From Streptococcus porcinus (GTDB lineage Bacteria; Bacillota; Bacilli; Lactobacillales; Streptococcaceae): DNA of 64,000 nucleotides. The stretch lies in contig NZ_LR594036.1 in assembly GCF_901542335.1 (NCBI RefSeq), forward strand, positions 744,001 through 808,000, written 5' to 3'. Positions within the stretch are counted from its first letter, which is position 1; each line of letters begins with the position of its first letter. Below are positions 45,416-54,802 of the stretch, in pieces. The notes beneath the pieces were generated by a model. That model did no database searches. It saw only the letters and a program-made list of their open reading frames with translations, and was not told the DNA's origin. Made by a program: the position numbers and the translations under genes.

Positions 45416-47191
45416 ATGGAACAAAAATCTTCACTTAAAGTTAAAATTCAAAAGTTAGGTACAGCCCTATCGAATATGGTCATGCCTAACATAGGGGCAT
45501 TTATTGCATGGGGAGTTTTAACGGCACTTTTTATCCCCACTGGTTGGATGCCAAATAAAGAATTTGGTGCTGTAGTCGGACCAATGATTACCTATTTATT
45601 GCCACTACTAATTGGCTACACTGGTGGTTATGTTATACATGGTCAACGTGGTGCAGTGGTTGGGGCCATTGCAACATTTGGAGCTATTGCAGGCTCAACG
45701 GTACCCATGTTTATCGGTGCTATGGCTATGGGGCCTTTAGGTGGATGGGTTATCAAAAAATTTGATGAGACCTTCCAAGCCAAAATTCGTCCAGGTTTTG
45801 AGATGTTGGTGAACAACTTTTCAGCCGGTTTAATTGGATTTGGGTTATTATTGCTGGCTTTTAAAATTGTAGGGCCATTTGTTGCTGTTTTTACAACTGC
45901 TGTTGGTCACGGCGTACAAACCATTATTGATATGAAGCTTTTGCCTTTAGCAAATATTCTTATTGAACCAGCTAAAATTTTATTCCTTAATAATGCACTT
46001 AACCATGGTATCTTTACACCACTTGGGGCAGAACAAGTTGCTCAAACTGGTAAATCAATTCTCTTCTTGCTCGAAGCAAACCCTGGCCCAGGTCTTGGTA
46101 TTTTATTAGCTTACTTAATATTTGGTAAAGGGGCAGCGAAATCATCTTCTTGGGGTGCTTTAATTATTCATTTCTTTGGTGGTATTCATGAAATTTACTT
46201 TCCATATGTAATGATGAAGCCTGCTTTATTCTTAGCTGTTATTGGTGGTGGTGTTACAGGTACATTTACTAACCAATTATTGGGTTCAGGTCTTGGAGGA
46301 CCTGCATCACCAGGCTCTATCATCGCTATTTGGGGAATGGTACCAAAAGGTGATAATTACCTATATAACCTAAGCTCTGTATTAGCAGGTGTATTCTCAG
46401 CAGCGGTTGTTTCCTTCTTAATTGCTTCGGTTATATTAAAGGCAGATAAAACAGAAGATGACGAAAGTGCGTTAGTAGAAGCACAAGCGGCAACGAAGCA
46501 GGCAAAAGCAGAAGCAAAAGGTCAAGTTGTGACAGATGCAAAGGAAACCTTCTCAGGTGATACTATTCAACAAATCATCTTTGCTTGTGATGCTGGGATG
46601 GGAAGTTCTGCTATGGGAGCTTCAATCCTTCGCGATAAGGTGAAAAAGGCTGGGCTAACAATCCCGGTAACCAATAAAGCTATCTCTAATTTAACTGATG
46701 TGACAAATACTTTGATTGTGACTCAACAAGAACTTGCAGCTCGTGCAGCTCAAAAAACGCCACGTGCCAGCCATGTTTCAGTCGATAATTTCTTAGCTAC
46801 GCCAAAATATGATGAGATAGTTGCACAGCTTGTAAAAAAGCCTAATCCAGAAGCTCTTAAGCCTCAAACGCAACCAGTTACAAATCAAGAAGTGATTGAT
46901 TTACATAATATTGATGAAGTAGTCTTTGCCTACGGTGATGCTAAAGGTTCAGCGACTATGGGACAAGCTACTTTAGAAGAAATTTTCAAAGTTAGAAATA
47001 TTAGTATTCCAATAACAAAGGTTGAAAATCACAAACTAGCTGACCACAACTCAAGCAATATTTTGATTATTACAAGTATTGATAATCAAGCGCAGGTGCA
47101 ACAAGTGGCGCCTGCTGCAACCTTACTTGCTCTTGACAGTTTGGTCACTACTAATGAATACGACAAAATGGTCGATAGAATCTCTAAATAA
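45416..47191 (+). CDS. mtlA: Mannitol PTS EIICB component
   Basis: 591-residue permease that takes up and phosphorylates mannitol. Residues about 1-345 are the IIC membrane domain (MPNIGAFIAWGVLTALFIPT, HFFGGIHEIYFPYVMMKP). After a charged linker comes the IIB domain with phospho-Cys391 in IIFACDAGMGSSAMGAS. A third part (about 495-591) repeats the IIB pattern as VVFAYGDAKGSATMGQATL, with Tyr506 in place of the Cys, so it cannot carry phosphate. TAGGAGG precedes the ATG. First gene of the mtlARFD operon. Confidence 0.95.
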   Translation: MEQKSSLKVKIQKLGTALSNMVMPNIGAFIAWGVLTALFIPTGWMPNKEFGAVVGPMITYLLPLLIGYTGGYVIHGQRGAVVGAIATFGAIAGSTVPMFIGAMAMGPLGGWVIKKFDETFQAKIRPGFEMLVNNFSAGLIGFGLLLLAFKIVGPFVAVFTTAVGHGVQTIIDMKLLPLANILIEPAKILFLNNALNHGIFTPLGAEQVAQTGKSILFLLEANPGPGLGILLAYLIFGKGAAKSSSWGALIIHFFGGIHEIYFPYVMMKPALFLAVIGGGVTGTFTNQLLGSGLGGPASPGSIIAIWGMVPKGDNYLYNLSSVLAGVFSAAVVSFLIASVILKADKTEDDESALVEAQAATKQAKAEAKGQVVTDAKETFSGDTIQQIIFACDAGMGSSAMGASILRDKVKKAGLTIPVTNKAISNLTDVTNTLIVTQQELAARAAQKTPRASHVSVDNFLATPKYDEIVAQLVKKPNPEALKPQTQPVTNQEVIDLHNIDEVVFAYGDAKGSATMGQATLEEIFKVRNISIPITKVENHKLADHNSSNILIITSIDNQAQVQQVAPAATLLALDSLVTTNEYDKMVDRISK

Positions 47192-47204
47192 GTTAGAAAT
47201 GGTG

Positions 47205-47210
47205 TATAAT
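47205..47210 (+). promoter_or_regulatory. Possible internal -10 box just before mtlR
   Basis: TATAAT ends seven bases before the mtlR ATG. No Shine-Dalgarno sequence or good -35 is seen. If used, the transcript would start at or next to the start codon. Confidence 0.35.
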
Positions 47211-47216
47211 TAATTT

Positions 47217-49169
47217 ATGCAACTAACAAGACGAGAAGAAGAACTTTTGAAAGCTTTCCTGACTTATGGAAAGCTTTCAATTGATAATATGAGTGATATT
47301 CTGAAGGTTTCAAAGCGAACAGTCTATCGGGTTTTGAATGAACTAACTGATAGTTTGAAACCATTGCAATTTGTCATTCATAAAGATGATCAAAAATACT
47401 ATTTAAGTGGTGATTTGGAACAGTTACAGTCTTTTACTAGTCAGGAACTATTTACTAAATGTGAACGTTTAAATCTGATTACTTATCACTTATTGATCAA
47501 TGAGCAAGGTGTGACAAATGACTATTTACAAGCTATTTTGGGGGTTAGTAATGTTACTATTATTCAAGATATTGCCTTGATTGAGGAGCGTTTGGCAGAT
47601 TTTAATATTCCTATCAATCGTCAAAAAGGCTATCAGCTTGGATCAATCCCAATTTCAAGAAGACGATTTCTAGCTATACTTTTATGTAATACCATAAATC
47701 TATCTGATTTTTATCAGTTACAAATGGGTTACTATTCTCTTATTCCAAAGGAAACCTTAGCTAGAGCATGTCAGATCTTTCAAAGCTATCAGTCTGAACT
47801 ACCAGAGATGGATTCAAAGTTGTTCCAATTTTTTGTTTTTCTATTAGCCTTAAGCAATTGGGATCAGATTCCTCAGGAAAAGCAACAGGTCAGTAAACTG
47901 TCCCTTGATTTTTCCAAAAAAGTTTTTGCAGACCTTTCCAAGGAACTACAAACTTTTTATCCCTTACAAGAAATTTTATATTTTGCTAGAATGCTTGATC
48001 AATTAGTACTCAAGCGTCAAGAAACGCCACTGTTTCAGGAAAATTTTGATAGTGAGTTTTTTTATAATGTAACGAATTTGATTGATAAAGTAGCGCTATA
48101 CACTAAAATCAACTTTACAAAAGATCCCAAGCTATTTAAATTTTTATTTAACCACATTCGCCTTAGCTTAGCTGTACCTCTTATTTTCGCTGATAGTCAT
48201 ACCACTGATTTAGCTCATCAAGCTCTAAGTCATAGTGATTATCTCCATCGCCTGATTAAATTACTGGTCATGGAGATTTTTCCGCAATTCCTTCGAACTG
48301 AAAGTGAGTTGGAGCTGATTACCCTCCACTTTGCTTCCAGTTTGAGACGTAGTCCACAAATTTACCCGATCCGTTTGTTGTTGTTGACTGATGAAAGGCC
48401 ATTAGCAACTGAGCTATTAATTACTCGCTTGAAAAACATTGCTCCTTTTATTGAAAGTATCCAAACAAAAGGCACTGATAAGCTTTCAAAGAGTGATTTT
48501 GAGCTATTTGATGCGGTTTTATCGACAAAATTACTAGCCAATAACCAAGTTCATTTAGTTTCAACCTTTCCTAGTCCAAATGAACTGGTTGAGTTAGAAA
48601 AGTTTTTAAATCAGGTACAGGTCAGTCGAGACTTTAAGCCAAGAGATGATATATTCTTACCGTCTAACCTTCATTTTAAAGATTATTTTGAAGCTAGTCA
48701 GTTTCTCTTAGAGGCCTTTACAGTCACTTATATCTATAACAGTGCGTGCTTTGAACAAACAATTGTCGAAATCATCTCTGATATCCATCAGGTAAAGGAT
48801 AAAGATTATCTAGCTCACAAACTTATTGAGCGATTTCATGAAAGCCCTATGGCAATTCCAGAAACCAATCTTGCTCTCGTTCATACTCAGTCCAGTCAGG
48901 TGGAACATTCAACCTTTATGGTTTTTGAATTGAATCATCCCGTTAAGGCGAAGTCTATGAATGGTCAAGATGAAGTGGTCAATCGGATTTTGGTCATGCT
49001 CACGCGACTCAATGAAAGTGAAGAGATTAGAGATTTAATGACTGCCATAAGTCAATCCTTGATTGAAAACCACCTTTATACGGAAATATATCGTAAGGGA
49101 AATTACGACATTATTTATCAATTATTGAATCAAATTTTTACTGAAAAAATTAAAAAATTGGAGAATTAA
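47217..49169 (+). CDS. mtlR: Mannitol operon activator with PRDs
   Basis: 650-residue PTS-controlled transcription factor. Two N-terminal HTH segments ([40 protein letters not shown]) are followed by PRD1 and PRD2 (around residues 190-400, e.g. [18 protein letters not shown]). A IIB-like region ([17 protein letters not shown]) and a C-terminal IIA-like domain ([18 protein letters not shown]) complete it. Phosphorylation of these domains by HPr and EIIs normally tunes activity according to mannitol and preferred sugars. Position between mtlA and mtlF is typical. Confidence 0.93.
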   Translation: MQLTRREEELLKAFLTYGKLSIDNMSDILKVSKRTVYRVLNELTDSLKPLQFVIHKDDQKYYLSGDLEQLQSFTSQELFTKCERLNLITYHLLINEQGVTNDYLQAILGVSNVTIIQDIALIEERLADFNIPINRQKGYQLGSIPISRRRFLAILLCNTINLSDFYQLQMGYYSLIPKETLARACQIFQSYQSELPEMDSKLFQFFVFLLALSNWDQIPQEKQQVSKLSLDFSKKVFADLSKELQTFYPLQEILYFARMLDQLVLKRQETPLFQENFDSEFFYNVTNLIDKVALYTKINFTKDPKLFKFLFNHIRLSLAVPLIFADSHTTDLAHQALSHSDYLHRLIKLLVMEIFPQFLRTESELELITLHFASSLRRSPQIYPIRLLLLTDERPLATELLITRLKNIAPFIESIQTKGTDKLSKSDFELFDAVLSTKLLANNQVHLVSTFPSPNELVELEKFLNQVQVSRDFKPRDDIFLPSNLHFKDYFEASQFLLEAFTVTYIYNSACFEQTIVEIISDIHQVKDKDYLAHKLIERFHESPMAIPETNLALVHTQSSQVEHSTFMVFELNHPVKAKSMNGQDEVVNRILVMLTRLNESEEIRDLMTAISQSLIENHLYTEIYRKGNYDIIYQLLNQIFTEKIKKLEN

Positions 49170-49170
49170 C

Positions 49171-49608
49171 ATGGAATTTCAAAAAGAACTCATAAAACTT
49201 AACCAATCTTTTCATAGTTATGAAGAGGCTATTCGTTATTGTGGTCAGCTACTTTACCAAAATGGTTATGTTGAAGAGGGCTATATTCAATCAATGCTTG
49301 ATCGTAACCAAGAATTATCTGTCTATATGGGAAACTTTATAGCTATTCCCCATGGAACAGATGCAGCTAAAACAAACGTTAAAAAATCAGGTCTGACAGT
49401 AGTGCAAGTTCCAGATGGTGTTAACTTTGGGACGCAAGAGAATCCTCAAATAGTTACGGTCCTATTTGGAATTGCAGGCATTGGTGATGAACATTTGCAA
49501 TTAATCCAAAAAATTTCAATCTTCTGTGCCGATGTTAATAATGTTGTTAAATTAGCTGATGCTAAAACAGAAGAAGAAATCATTAATTTATTAAATACAG
49601 TAGACTAA
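49171..49608 (+). CDS. mtlF: Mannitol PTS EIIA component
   Basis: 145-residue cytoplasmic phosphocarrier. The active His lies in [20 protein letters not shown], followed by [20 protein letters not shown]. It receives phosphate from HPr and passes it to Cys391 of MtlA. It begins one base after the mtlR stop, with TTGGAGAA inside the end of mtlR as ribosome-binding site. Confidence 0.96.
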   Translation: MEFQKELIKLNQSFHSYEEAIRYCGQLLYQNGYVEEGYIQSMLDRNQELSVYMGNFIAIPHGTDAAKTNVKKSGLTVVQVPDGVNFGTQENPQIVTVLFGIAGIGDEHLQLIQKISIFCADVNNVVKLADAKTEEEIINLLNTVD

Positions 49609-49637
49609 TTAGAAATTTGCAGTAAAAGGAGTAAGTC

Positions 49638-50786
49638 ATGAAAAAAGCAGTTCATTTTGGAGCAGGAAATATTGGTAGAGGATTTATCGGAGAAATTTTA
49701 GCAGCAAATAATTTCTCTATTCAATTCGTGGATGTTAATGAAACAATTATTAATGCTTTAAACGACAGACATACTTACGAGATTGAAATTGCAGAAGATG
49801 GTAAACGTCATATTAAGATAGAAAATGTAGCTGGTATTAACAATCAGTTAAATCCTGAGGCAGTTGTTGAGGCTATTGCTGAGGCTGATATTGTTACAAC
49901 AGCTATTGGGCCTAATATCCTTCCATTTATTGCAGAATTGATTGCTAATGGTATCCAAAAGCGTCAATCAAATGGTATTCAAACCCCTCTGGATATATTA
50001 GCATGTGAAAATATGATTGGTGGATCTCAGTTCTTACTTGAGGAAGTTAAAAAGTATTTATCAGATGAGGCAGACCATTATCTCAATTCCTATATAGGTT
50101 TTCCAAATGCAGCTGTAGATAGAATTGTTCCGGCTCAATCACATGAAGACCCCTTATTTGTAATTGTTGAACCTTTTAATGAATGGGTGGTTGAAACAAG
50201 TCGAATGAAAAATAAAGATTTACGACTTATCGGTGTTCACTACGAGGAAGATTTAGAACCTTTTATCGAGCGTAAATTATTTTCGGTCAATACCGGCCAT
50301 GCTACGTCAGCATACACAGGAGCACACGCAGGCGCTAAGACCATATTAGAAGCTTTGCAATTACCAGAAGTAAAAGAAAGACTACAAGCTGTGTTAGCTG
50401 AAATTAGATCCTTACTGGTGGCTAAATGGAATTTTGATTTAGCAGAGCTAGAGGCTTATCATAGCATTATCATCAGTCGCTTTGAAAATCCTTATATTGT
50501 TGATGACGTGGTTCGGGTAGCAAGGACCCCTATTCGCAAACTTGGATATGACGAACGTTTTATCCGTCCTATTCGAGAACTTAAAGAACGTCAGCTTCCC
50601 TATGATCAGCTTTTGAAAACAGTTGCCTATGTGTTTAACTATAAAGATGCGAACGATGAACAAAGCAATCAACTTCAAGTTATGCTATCAGAAAATAATT
50701 TAGAAAAGGTTGTAGCAGATGTGACTTCACTTGAAGATCGTGACCTTATTCAAGAAATTGTTACAAGTATTAAGACAACAGCTTAG
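49638..50786 (+). CDS. mtlD: Mannitol-1-phosphate 5-dehydrogenase
   Basis: Oxidises mannitol-1-phosphate to fructose-6-phosphate, which PfkA from the same region then uses. The 382-residue protein starts with the NAD loop [17 protein letters not shown] and shows [26 protein letters not shown] and the substrate/catalytic part [23 protein letters not shown] precedes the ATG. Last gene of the operon, followed by a terminator. Confidence 0.97.
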   Translation: MKKAVHFGAGNIGRGFIGEILAANNFSIQFVDVNETIINALNDRHTYEIEIAEDGKRHIKIENVAGINNQLNPEAVVEAIAEADIVTTAIGPNILPFIAELIANGIQKRQSNGIQTPLDILACENMIGGSQFLLEEVKKYLSDEADHYLNSYIGFPNAAVDRIVPAQSHEDPLFVIVEPFNEWVVETSRMKNKDLRLIGVHYEEDLEPFIERKLFSVNTGHATSAYTGAHAGAKTILEALQLPEVKERLQAVLAEIRSLLVAKWNFDLAELEAYHSIIISRFENPYIVDDVVRVARTPIRKLGYDERFIRPIRELKERQLPYDQLLKTVAYVFNYKDANDEQSNQLQVMLSENNLEKVVADVTSLEDRDLIQEIVTSIKTTA

Positions 50787-50796
50787 TTGAGATCTT

Positions 50797-50825
50797 CCCC
50801 TCTGATTAGTAGAGGGGTTTTTCTT
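50797..50825 (+). terminator. Terminator of the mtl operon
   Basis: CCCCTCT/AGAGGGG stem with a seven-base loop and T tract. Confidence 0.85.
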
Positions 50826-50856
50826 TAAAAAAATCATTTTTAAAAACGCATTCAAC

Positions 50857-50885
50857 TTGTCAAATAGCCTTATCTAAAGTAGAAT
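50857..50885 (+). promoter_or_regulatory. Promoter of the PhnA-like gene
   Basis: TTGTCA and TAGAAT with 17-base spacing, 39 bases before the start codon. Confidence 0.7.
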
Positions 50886-50924
50886 AGTTAAAATACAGAA
50901 TAGTTAGACTTAGGAGATAATATT

Positions 50925-51266
50925 ATGCCACTACCAAATTGTTTACAATGCCAATCCGAGTATGTTTATGAAGATGGTCTTATGCTCATTTGTCCCATGT
51001 GTAGTTTTGAATGGCCAGCAGATCAAACAACTCTCTTAGAAGAAGCGGACACTTTAAAAGTCCTTGATAGTAATGGAACACAGCTACAGGATGGGGATAG
51101 TGTTACAGTCATTAAGGACCTTAAAGTAAAAGGTGCACCTAAGGATATTAAACAAGGTACACGTGTCAAAAATATCCGTTTAGTTGAAGGTGATCATAAT
51201 ATTGATTGTAAAATAGATGGTTTCGGTGCTATGAAGTTGAAGTCAGAATTTGTAAAAAAATTGTAG
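50925..51266 (+). CDS. PhnA/YjdM-family zinc-ribbon protein
   Basis: 113 residues: an N-terminal zinc ribbon with two Cys pairs ([20 protein letters not shown] then MCSFEW), followed by an SH3-like C-terminal domain ([35 protein letters not shown]). Despite the phosphonate name, the function of this widespread family is not established. It is a single gene with its own promoter. Confidence 0.88.
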   Translation: MPLPNCLQCQSEYVYEDGLMLICPMCSFEWPADQTTLLEEADTLKVLDSNGTQLQDGDSVTVIKDLKVKGAPKDIKQGTRVKNIRLVEGDHNIDCKIDGFGAMKLKSEFVKKL

Positions 51267-51323
51267 AATATTTTTACTTACCTTGTATCTTTATTCAAAG
51301 TTCTCCCAAAATTTCAGATAATT

Positions 51324-51332
51324 TGGTATAAT
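51324..51332 (+). promoter_or_regulatory. Extended -10 promoter of amino-acid ABC operon
   Basis: TGGTATAAT, an extended -10 consensus, 31 bases before the first gene of the operon. The -35 is poor. Confidence 0.65.
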
Positions 51333-51363
51333 GAGAACACTTATTTTCATTATTGGAGTATAA

Positions 51364-52005
51364 ATGTCATATATATTACAAGTTCTTCCCAGTTTGTTGG
51401 ACGGGGCTAAGGTTACCTTACAAGTTTTCTTCATTGTTATTAGTCTCTCCATTCCTTTAGGTGCTCTGTTGGCATTTTTGATGAAGGTACCCTTTAAACC
51501 CTTGCAATGGTTTTTGACCCTCTACGTCTGGATAATGCGGGGCACACCTTTACTTTTGCAATTAATCTTTTTCTATTATGTCTTGCCAAATGTGGGCCTT
51601 ACCTTTGATAGGATGCCAGCAGCCATTTTAGCTTTTACTATGAACTATGCAGCATACTTTGCTGAGATATTCCGTGGGGGTATCGAAGCAATTCCTAAAG
51701 GACAATATGAAGCTGCTAAAGTGCTAAGGTTGAATCAGTTGCAAACCATTCGCTATATTATTTTGCCGCAAGTTTTTAAAATTGTACTACCAAGTGTTTT
51801 TAACGAAGTGATTAATTTAGTTAAAGATTCCTCCTTGGTTTATGTCTTAGGTGTAGGAGACTTGTTGCTGGCAAGTAAGACAGCAGCTAACCGTGATGCA
51901 ACCCTCGCACCGATGTTTATTGCGGGGATGATATATCTTTTGCTTATCGGGCTCGTCACAATTTTATCACGACATATCGAAAAGAAATTTAACTATTATA
52001 AATAA
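51364..52005 (+). CDS. Amino-acid ABC transporter permease
   Basis: 213 residues, five spans. The HisM/GlnP-type signature is YVWIMRGTPLLLQLIFFYYV and the EAA loop is GQYEAAKVLRLNQLQTIRYI followed by ILPQVFKIVLPSVFN. First gene of a complete permease-ATPase-binding-protein operon; ATPase contact is through the EAA loop. The specificity, perhaps cystine or another polar amino acid, cannot be read from sequence. Confidence 0.92.
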   Translation: MSYILQVLPSLLDGAKVTLQVFFIVISLSIPLGALLAFLMKVPFKPLQWFLTLYVWIMRGTPLLLQLIFFYYVLPNVGLTFDRMPAAILAFTMNYAAYFAEIFRGGIEAIPKGQYEAAKVLRLNQLQTIRYIILPQVFKIVLPSVFNEVINLVKDSSLVYVLGVGDLLLASKTAANRDATLAPMFIAGMIYLLLIGLVTILSRHIEKKFNYYK

Positions 52006-52014
52006 GGAGGCCAC

Positions 52015-52644
52015 ATGTTAGAACTTAAAAATATTTCCAAACAATTTGGCCATAAGCAGATATTTGATCGTTTCAGTTTGACAGTTGCCGATGGCCAAAT
52101 CCTTTCTTTGGTGGGGCCTTCAGGCGGTGGTAAGACAACTCTTTTAAGAATGTTAGCTGGTTTGGAGCCTATTGATTCTGGGGAGATTATTTATGATGGT
52201 GAAGCAGTTCCGATTGATCATTTAGAAAATCGTCATTTACTTGGTTTTGTTTTTCAGGATTTTCAACTTTTCCCACACTTAACGGTACTAGACAATTTGA
52301 TTTTATCACCAACTCTCACTATGGGTTTAAACAAAAAGCAGGCAAAAGTCAAAGCTGAAGAAATCCTGGGGCGCCTAGGGCTTAAAGATCATCTTGAAGA
52401 TTATCCTTTTTCCTTATCCGGAGGACAAAAGCAAAGGGTGGCATTAGCAAGAGCGATGATGATTAATCCTCAAATTATTGGTTATGATGAACCAACTAGC
52501 GCTTTAGATCCAGAATTACGTGATGAAGTTGCTAAGTTAATCTTGCAAAATCGTCAGATTGGGATTACGCAAATAGTTGTCACTCATGACCTTCAATTTG
52601 CTGAAACAATCTCAGATCAGATTATAAGGGTTAATCCTAAATAA
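52015..52644 (+). CDS. Amino-acid ABC transporter ATPase
   Basis: 209-residue nucleotide-binding protein. Walker A GPSGGGKTTLLRMLAG, Q-loop FVFQDFQLFPHLT, signature LSGGQKQRVALARAM, Walker B IIGYDEPTSALDPEL, His switch VVTHDLQF. It is shorter than the usual 240 residues at the C-terminus, though all catalytic parts are present. AAGGAGG lies before the start, nine bases after the permease gene. Confidence 0.95.
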   Translation: MLELKNISKQFGHKQIFDRFSLTVADGQILSLVGPSGGGKTTLLRMLAGLEPIDSGEIIYDGEAVPIDHLENRHLLGFVFQDFQLFPHLTVLDNLILSPTLTMGLNKKQAKVKAEEILGRLGLKDHLEDYPFSLSGGQKQRVALARAMMINPQIIGYDEPTSALDPELRDEVAKLILQNRQIGITQIVVTHDLQFAETISDQIIRVNPK

Positions 52645-52668
52645 ATAGGTAATGATAGGAGTAGATCA

Positions 52669-53493
52669 ATGAAAAAACTAGTTATGATTATGATGACAGT
52701 CGTAGTCGCTATATTTTTAGTTGCTTGTGGCAAATCTCAGGCCACCAAAGGTGATTCATGGAAGACGTATAAAAAAGACAAAACAATCACTCTAGGATTT
52801 GATAACACCTTTGTTCCAATGGGCTATAAGGACGAATCGGGTAAAAATACTGGTTTCGATGTTGATTTAGCTAAAGCAGTTTTTGCAGAGTATGGGATTA
52901 CTGTTAAATTTCAAGCTATTAATTGGGATTTAAAAGAGACAGAACTTAAAAATGGTAAGATTGATATGATTTGGAATGGTTATTCCATGACTAAGGAACG
53001 CCTAGCCAAAGTTGCTTTTTCAAATCCTTATATGAAGAATGAACAAGTCCTTGTATCGAAAAATGATGCTCATATCAACAGTTTTTCAGATATGAAAGGG
53101 AAAACTTTAGGCGCTCAATCAGCTTCTTCTGGCTATGATGCATTTACTCGTTATCCAAAAATTTTAAAGAATAATGTTAAAGGTCAAGACGCTACTCAGT
53201 ACGAAACCTTCACACAAGGCTTTATTGATTTAAAAAATAATCGGATAGATGCTTTACTGATTGATAAAGTTTATGCTAACTATTATCTTAAGCAAGAAGG
53301 CGAGTTAGAAAAATACCACATTACGAAAAGTGAATATGCAGGGGAAAACTTTGCTGTTGGTGTTCGCAAAGAGGATAAAACCTTAGTCAAAATGATTAAT
53401 AAGGGATTTAAAACTCTTTACAAAAACGGAAAATTTCAAGAGATTTCAAAAAAATGGTTCGGCGAGGATGTAGCTACCGATCAAGTAAAATAG
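52669..53493 (+). CDS. Amino-acid ABC transporter binding lipoprotein
   Basis: 274 residues with lipoprotein signal FLVACGKS (Cys20) and a solute-binding protein 3 body: ITLGFDNTFVPMGYKDESGK, NTGFDVDLAKAVFAEYG and KIDMIWNGYSMTKERLAK. The intact cassette here contrasts with the interrupted paralogue at 17.4-19.7 kb. Substrate is inferred to be an amino acid from family only. Confidence 0.93.
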   Translation: MKKLVMIMMTVVVAIFLVACGKSQATKGDSWKTYKKDKTITLGFDNTFVPMGYKDESGKNTGFDVDLAKAVFAEYGITVKFQAINWDLKETELKNGKIDMIWNGYSMTKERLAKVAFSNPYMKNEQVLVSKNDAHINSFSDMKGKTLGAQSASSGYDAFTRYPKILKNNVKGQDATQYETFTQGFIDLKNNRIDALLIDKVYANYYLKQEGELEKYHITKSEYAGENFAVGVRKEDKTLVKMINKGFKTLYKNGKFQEISKKWFGEDVATDQVK

Positions 53494-53514
53494 ATGTAAA
53501 CAGATACTTTTAAT

Positions 53515-53561
53515 GCTCCTGATTTGTCGAAAATATTGTTAGACAAATCAGGAGTATTTTT
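53515..53561 (+). terminator. Terminator of amino-acid ABC operon
   Basis: GCTCCTGATTTGTC/GACAAATCAGGAG stem with a 13-base loop, followed by TATTTTTG. Confidence 0.85.
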
Positions 53562-53842
53562 GTAATTACTAATATTTTAATAATTATAATAAAAATTATT
53601 TATGTCTCATCTAGCTGATTTAAATAGCTAGGTACAAAAAATTAAATATTCAGATAATATAAGCGTGCTTAATAATTTATTTTACCAGCCTTTGTTATTT
53701 CAAATGGGAACATAGTTTAATAATTCAAAAAATTAAAAAAACGATACTAGGATGCTGCTCTTGATAAATTTAATCTAATAATATGACTATTAAAGTAACT
53801 TTACAAGTCGAAATTATTTCTATTAGTGTACTCAAATTATAT
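53562..53842. other. A+T-rich gap before the CAMP-factor gene
   Basis: About 280 bases with no open frame of interest and no clear hairpin. The composition is far more A+T-rich than the flanking operons. Space for regulator binding exists but I recognise no site. Confidence 0.4.
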
Positions 53843-53871
53843 TTGACGAAGAAATTGATAAGTAGTATGAT
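53843..53871 (+). promoter_or_regulatory. Promoter of the CAMP-factor gene
   Basis: TTGACG and TATGAT with 17-base spacing; leader of about 55 bases with AGAGGAA as ribosome-binding site. Confidence 0.8.
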
Positions 53872-53932
53872 ACATGCGTAAGTACTTATTACCATATATT
53901 GCAATATATCATCAATTAGAAGAGGAATCACT

Positions 53933-54703
53933 ATGGATATTAAAAAAATACTTTATCTATCAGGTTCAGTTGCAAGTATAGCTTTATTTTCACCAGTTCT
54001 TACTACCGTAAGTGCAGATCAAGTTAATGGGGCACAAAATACAACTGCAGTAACTAGCATAAATACTCAAGAAAAAGCGCAACTAACTAATCGCTTAACT
54101 CAAGAAAGTAATCAATTGAGTGCTTTGAAAGAAGAAGTTAAAGGAACACCTAATGAGAAAACCGTCACTACAGCTATTAATACTGTGAACGGTCTTGAAA
54201 CATCTTTAAGAGCTAATCCTGAAACTATTTATGATTTAAGTTCAATCGGTGCCAGAGTTGAAGCACTTTCTGATGTTGTTCAAGCTATTGTCTTTTCAAC
54301 AAATCATTTGACAAATAAAGTGGAACAAGCACATATTGATATGGGATTTGCCATTACCAAATTGCTTATTCGAATTGCTGATCCATTTGCTTCTGTAGAT
54401 TCTATAAAAGCGCAAGTCGAAGCAGTGAAACAGTTAGAGGTAGCTGTTCTTAAATACCCAGATTTAAAACCAACTGACAGAGCAACTCTTTATACCAAAG
54501 CAAAACTAGACAAAGCTATCTGGAGCACACGAATTACCCGCGATCAGAAAGTTTTGAATGTTAAGAGCTTTGAAGTTTATAATACCTTGAATAAAGCTAT
54601 CACTCATGCGGTTGGAGTGCAGCTAAATCCAAGCGTAACGGTTGCACAGGTTGACCAAGAAATTGTAACGTTACAAAAAGCTTTAGATACTGCTTTGCAA
54701 TAA
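53933..54703 (+). CDS. cfb: CAMP factor (secreted co-haemolysin)
   Basis: 256-residue secreted pore-forming protein, which enlarges lysis of sphingomyelinase-treated red cells. A signal peptide of about 29 residues ends TTVSA before DQVNG. The mature part matches CAMP factors of S. agalactiae and S. uberis as I recall them: LRANPETIYDLSSIGARVEA, HLTNKVEQAHIDMGF, DPFASVDSIKAQVEAVKQLE, YPDLKPTDRATLYTKAKLDK and ITHAVGVQLNPSVTV. It is monocistronic with strong promoter and terminator. The S. uberis and S. iniae versions have other symbols. Confidence 0.95.
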   Translation: MDIKKILYLSGSVASIALFSPVLTTVSADQVNGAQNTTAVTSINTQEKAQLTNRLTQESNQLSALKEEVKGTPNEKTVTTAINTVNGLETSLRANPETIYDLSSIGARVEALSDVVQAIVFSTNHLTNKVEQAHIDMGFAITKLLIRIADPFASVDSIKAQVEAVKQLEVAVLKYPDLKPTDRATLYTKAKLDKAIWSTRITRDQKVLNVKSFEVYNTLNKAITHAVGVQLNPSVTVAQVDQEIVTLQKALDTALQ

Positions 54704-54749
54704 AAATATTACGTTCTATACGATATCGTTTCTTCATAATATTAAAAAG

Positions 54750-54802
54750 CTGAGTAAGTTGAACTCTAGATAGTATTTAGGGTTCAACTTGCTCAGTCTT
54801 TT
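54750..54802. terminator. Bidirectional terminator between CAMP-factor and CDF genes
   Basis: Fifteen-pair stem CTGAGTAAGTTGAAC/GTTCAACTTGCTCAG with one G-U pair, flanked by A and T runs. Confidence 0.85.
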
